From Stramenopiles sp. TOSAG23-3 (taxonomy: Eukaryota > Sar): a stretch of DNA of 17,661 bases. The notes under the pieces are model-generated. The model was not told the origin of the DNA and did not search any database. It saw only the letters and a program-made list of their open reading frames with translations. The stretch spans positions 1 to 17,661 of the forward strand of contig LT642444.1 in assembly GCA_900128585.1 (NCBI GenBank), given 5' to 3'. A program made the translations under genes and the position numbers. How positions within the stretch are numbered: position 1 is the stretch's first letter; the number at the start of each line of letters is the position of its first letter. Below, piece by piece: positions 16,369 through 17,661 of the stretch.

Positions 16369-17124
16369 ATGACAATGATATTTGCGTTCGATGGGCAATT
16401 GAAGTTAGTCGATCTTCAAAATGCATTTGAGGGCAGCGGGCTTGGGATTTTCCTGGAGTCGTGGACCCATGTCTATGAGAAGGTGGTCCGTGAAAGTGCG
16501 CGTGTGGAGGAAAAGGCAAAGAGGCTCCCCACGTGGAAAGCAAACCTATACGCGGCGGGTAAGTTTTTGCGGCTGGGGCCATCGCACTGGAAGCACACTT
16601 TCTTGGAGGCCCTTGCCATAAAACAAGAAGACCGTCGCAATTACGAAAAACTCCTCGGTGCCTTAATGGAGTGGCACGAACGCCCAAGCAAACGGCGGCT
16701 GCAGTTTATATCGATTTTTCAATTGAAAAATGAAGTGATGAAAACGGCATCCTACGACCACGCCGACGAAGTGTTTCGTCTATTAATTTTAAAATGGAAG
16801 TCATCAGCGCACCAGCCAAACTTTTTTTCCATGATTGAAAGGGACGAGGCGCTGAATGCCTTAATGATACGCAGGCAAAACATCCTTTACCAAAATGCGA
16901 ATGTTTCGACGTTTGAAGAGCGGGAGCGGGGAATACCTGTTGCAGAAATGAGTATTATCAGTACGGAAAAGTCCTTACAGTCTCTTCTGGCGTTAAAGAA
17001 GAAACGGGCTGAAAGAATCCAGCAGTTGGAAGGCGAAGTGTTTAAGTCGCGGAAGCACCTTTTTACCAAGCTGCAATCCGTTGAAAATAGATTGCAGGAA
17101 TATGCTGCGAAAGTTTCCATGTAA
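16369..17124 (+). CDS. Uncharacterised helical, coiled-coil protein
   Basis: A 251-residue frame starting at ATG 16369, ending TAA, with an AATAAA at 17130-17135. I do not recognise the family. It is rich in Lys, Glu, Leu and Arg and probably all-helical: WTHVYEKVVRESARVEEKAK (32-51), KHTFLEALAIKQEDRRNYEK (75-94), FFSMIERDEALNALMIRRQN (152-171), and a C-terminal coiled coil (~197-246) with EKSLQSLLALKKKRAERIQQ. It has no signal peptide and no transmembrane span. It starts 6 bp from the opposite start of the TIG fragment, at the point where that fragment's similarity begins, so its true 5' end may have been lost or lie at a later Met. Length, composition and lack of simple repeats support a real coding origin. 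A cytosolic polycystin tail is possible but unsupported. Confidence 0.55.
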   Translation: MTMIFAFDGQLKLVDLQNAFEGSGLGIFLESWTHVYEKVVRESARVEEKAKRLPTWKANLYAAGKFLRLGPSHWKHTFLEALAIKQEDRRNYEKLLGALMEWHERPSKRRLQFISIFQLKNEVMKTASYDHADEVFRLLILKWKSSAHQPNFFSMIERDEALNALMIRRQNILYQNANVSTFEERERGIPVAEMSIISTEKSLQSLLALKKKRAERIQQLEGEVFKSRKHLFTKLQSVENRLQEYAAKVSM

Positions 17125-17661
17125 TATTTAATAAATATGTCCCCTTTCAAAAAGGTATTTGGTAGAATAATAATTCCTAATAAATAATCCCTCATCTCTC
17201 CCCAGCCAGCCAGACCGGTCCCTTACAGGACACAGCACAGCAATGAGGAGATCCCGTAGCTGAATGATTCAGATAGGGTCAATATTTTTAAATATACAAA
17301 TTACAAGTATGTCACGTATTGCACCGCACACCACCACAACCATAATTTTTTTGTTCTATACTTTTCATTCAGCCTTTGTTGTTCTTCTTCTTCTTCTTTG
17401 TTCTTCGCGAAAAAAAAAAAAAAGAGAAGAAGAAGAAGAAGAAGAAGAAGAAGAAAAAGAAGAAGAAGAAGAAGAAGAAGAGAGATGAAGAAGAAGAGAA
17501 AAAAAAAAGTGATGAAAAAATAATAATAGTAGTAGTCGTCTCTCTAAAAAATCAGCTATATATTCATATCACATATGTTTTAATAGAAAATGAATACGAA
17601 GTAAACGTTCACGCAGAATGTATGTTGAACATTGTACATATCTACTTGCGCATTTCAGTTT
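17125..17661. other. AT-rich 3' spacer at the right edge
   Basis: No credible gene. It contains possible polyadenylation signals (17130-17135 and the TAATAAATAA near 17180), the pyrimidine-to-purine foldback at 17378-17510, and ACGAAGTA near 17597, the complement of the TACTTCGT motif repeated beside GPN3. Confidence 0.6.
17378..17510. repeat. TTC-to-GAA foldback microsatellite
   Basis: A TTC-rich pyrimidine run (from about 17378) switches to a long A/GAA purine run at the palindrome TTCGCGAA (17404-17411). The two halves are roughly complementary, so the strand can fold on itself. The purine part continues as GAA repeats to about 17510. Confidence 0.85.

Noticed and set aside
17264-17488. 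74-codon frame ending in a Glu/Lys run
   Set aside because: It is mostly translated GAA microsatellite, and its N-terminal part has no recognisable features.

Overview
The window reads as nuclear DNA of a gene-dense, intron-poor microbial eukaryote. The recognisable proteins are eukaryotic: GPN3, PAM18/TIM14, mitochondrial NFS1, a CLC-6/7-type transporter, DPM2, proteasome beta5 and a polycystin-type channel. Each is a single uninterrupted reading frame of near-family length, and I see no introns. Coding DNA has a balanced base composition. Spacers are strongly AT-rich, with many ATT/TTC/GAA microsatellites and poly(A)/poly(T) runs. TAA, TAG and TGA are all used as terminal stops, so the standard code fits. 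The lineage cannot be fixed from this sequence; a polycystin with TIG repeats would suit a flagellated protist or alga.

Layout. 2-220: 3' end of a BUD20/ZNF593-like zinc-finger gene with a poly-lysine tail (+). 775-1581: GPN3 (+). 1893-2534: PAM18 (-). 3717-5153: NFS1 (+). 5336-8107: CLC transporter (-). 8490-8954: DPM2 (+). 9240-10097: proteasome beta5 (-). 11744-15064: WSC-like/TIG/polycystin protein truncated before its pore (+). 15036-15200: a possible decayed polycystin piece (+). 15751-16362: TIG plus coiled-coil fragment (-). 16369-17124: uncharacterised helical/coiled-coil protein (+). From GPN3 onward the strands alternate strictly, giving short convergent spacers and mostly longer divergent ones.

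Function. The first two thirds is housekeeping: RNA polymerase II assembly, mitochondrial import and Fe-S assembly, endomembrane anion/proton exchange, dolichol-phosphate-mannose synthesis and the chymotrypsin-like proteasome site. These genes share no pathway beyond the mitochondrial PAM18/NFS1 pair, which are transcribed divergently from one spacer. The last third is the unusual part. It holds a secreted or cell-surface-type polycystin with long duplicated TIG repeats whose frame stops between S5 and the pore helix. Downstream lie out-of-frame sequence resembling another S3-S4, a 21-bp inverted-repeat element, and an opposite-strand paralogous TIG module whose similarity begins at a module boundary, 6 bp from the start codon of the next gene. 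This looks like a polycystin locus undergoing duplication, rearrangement and decay.
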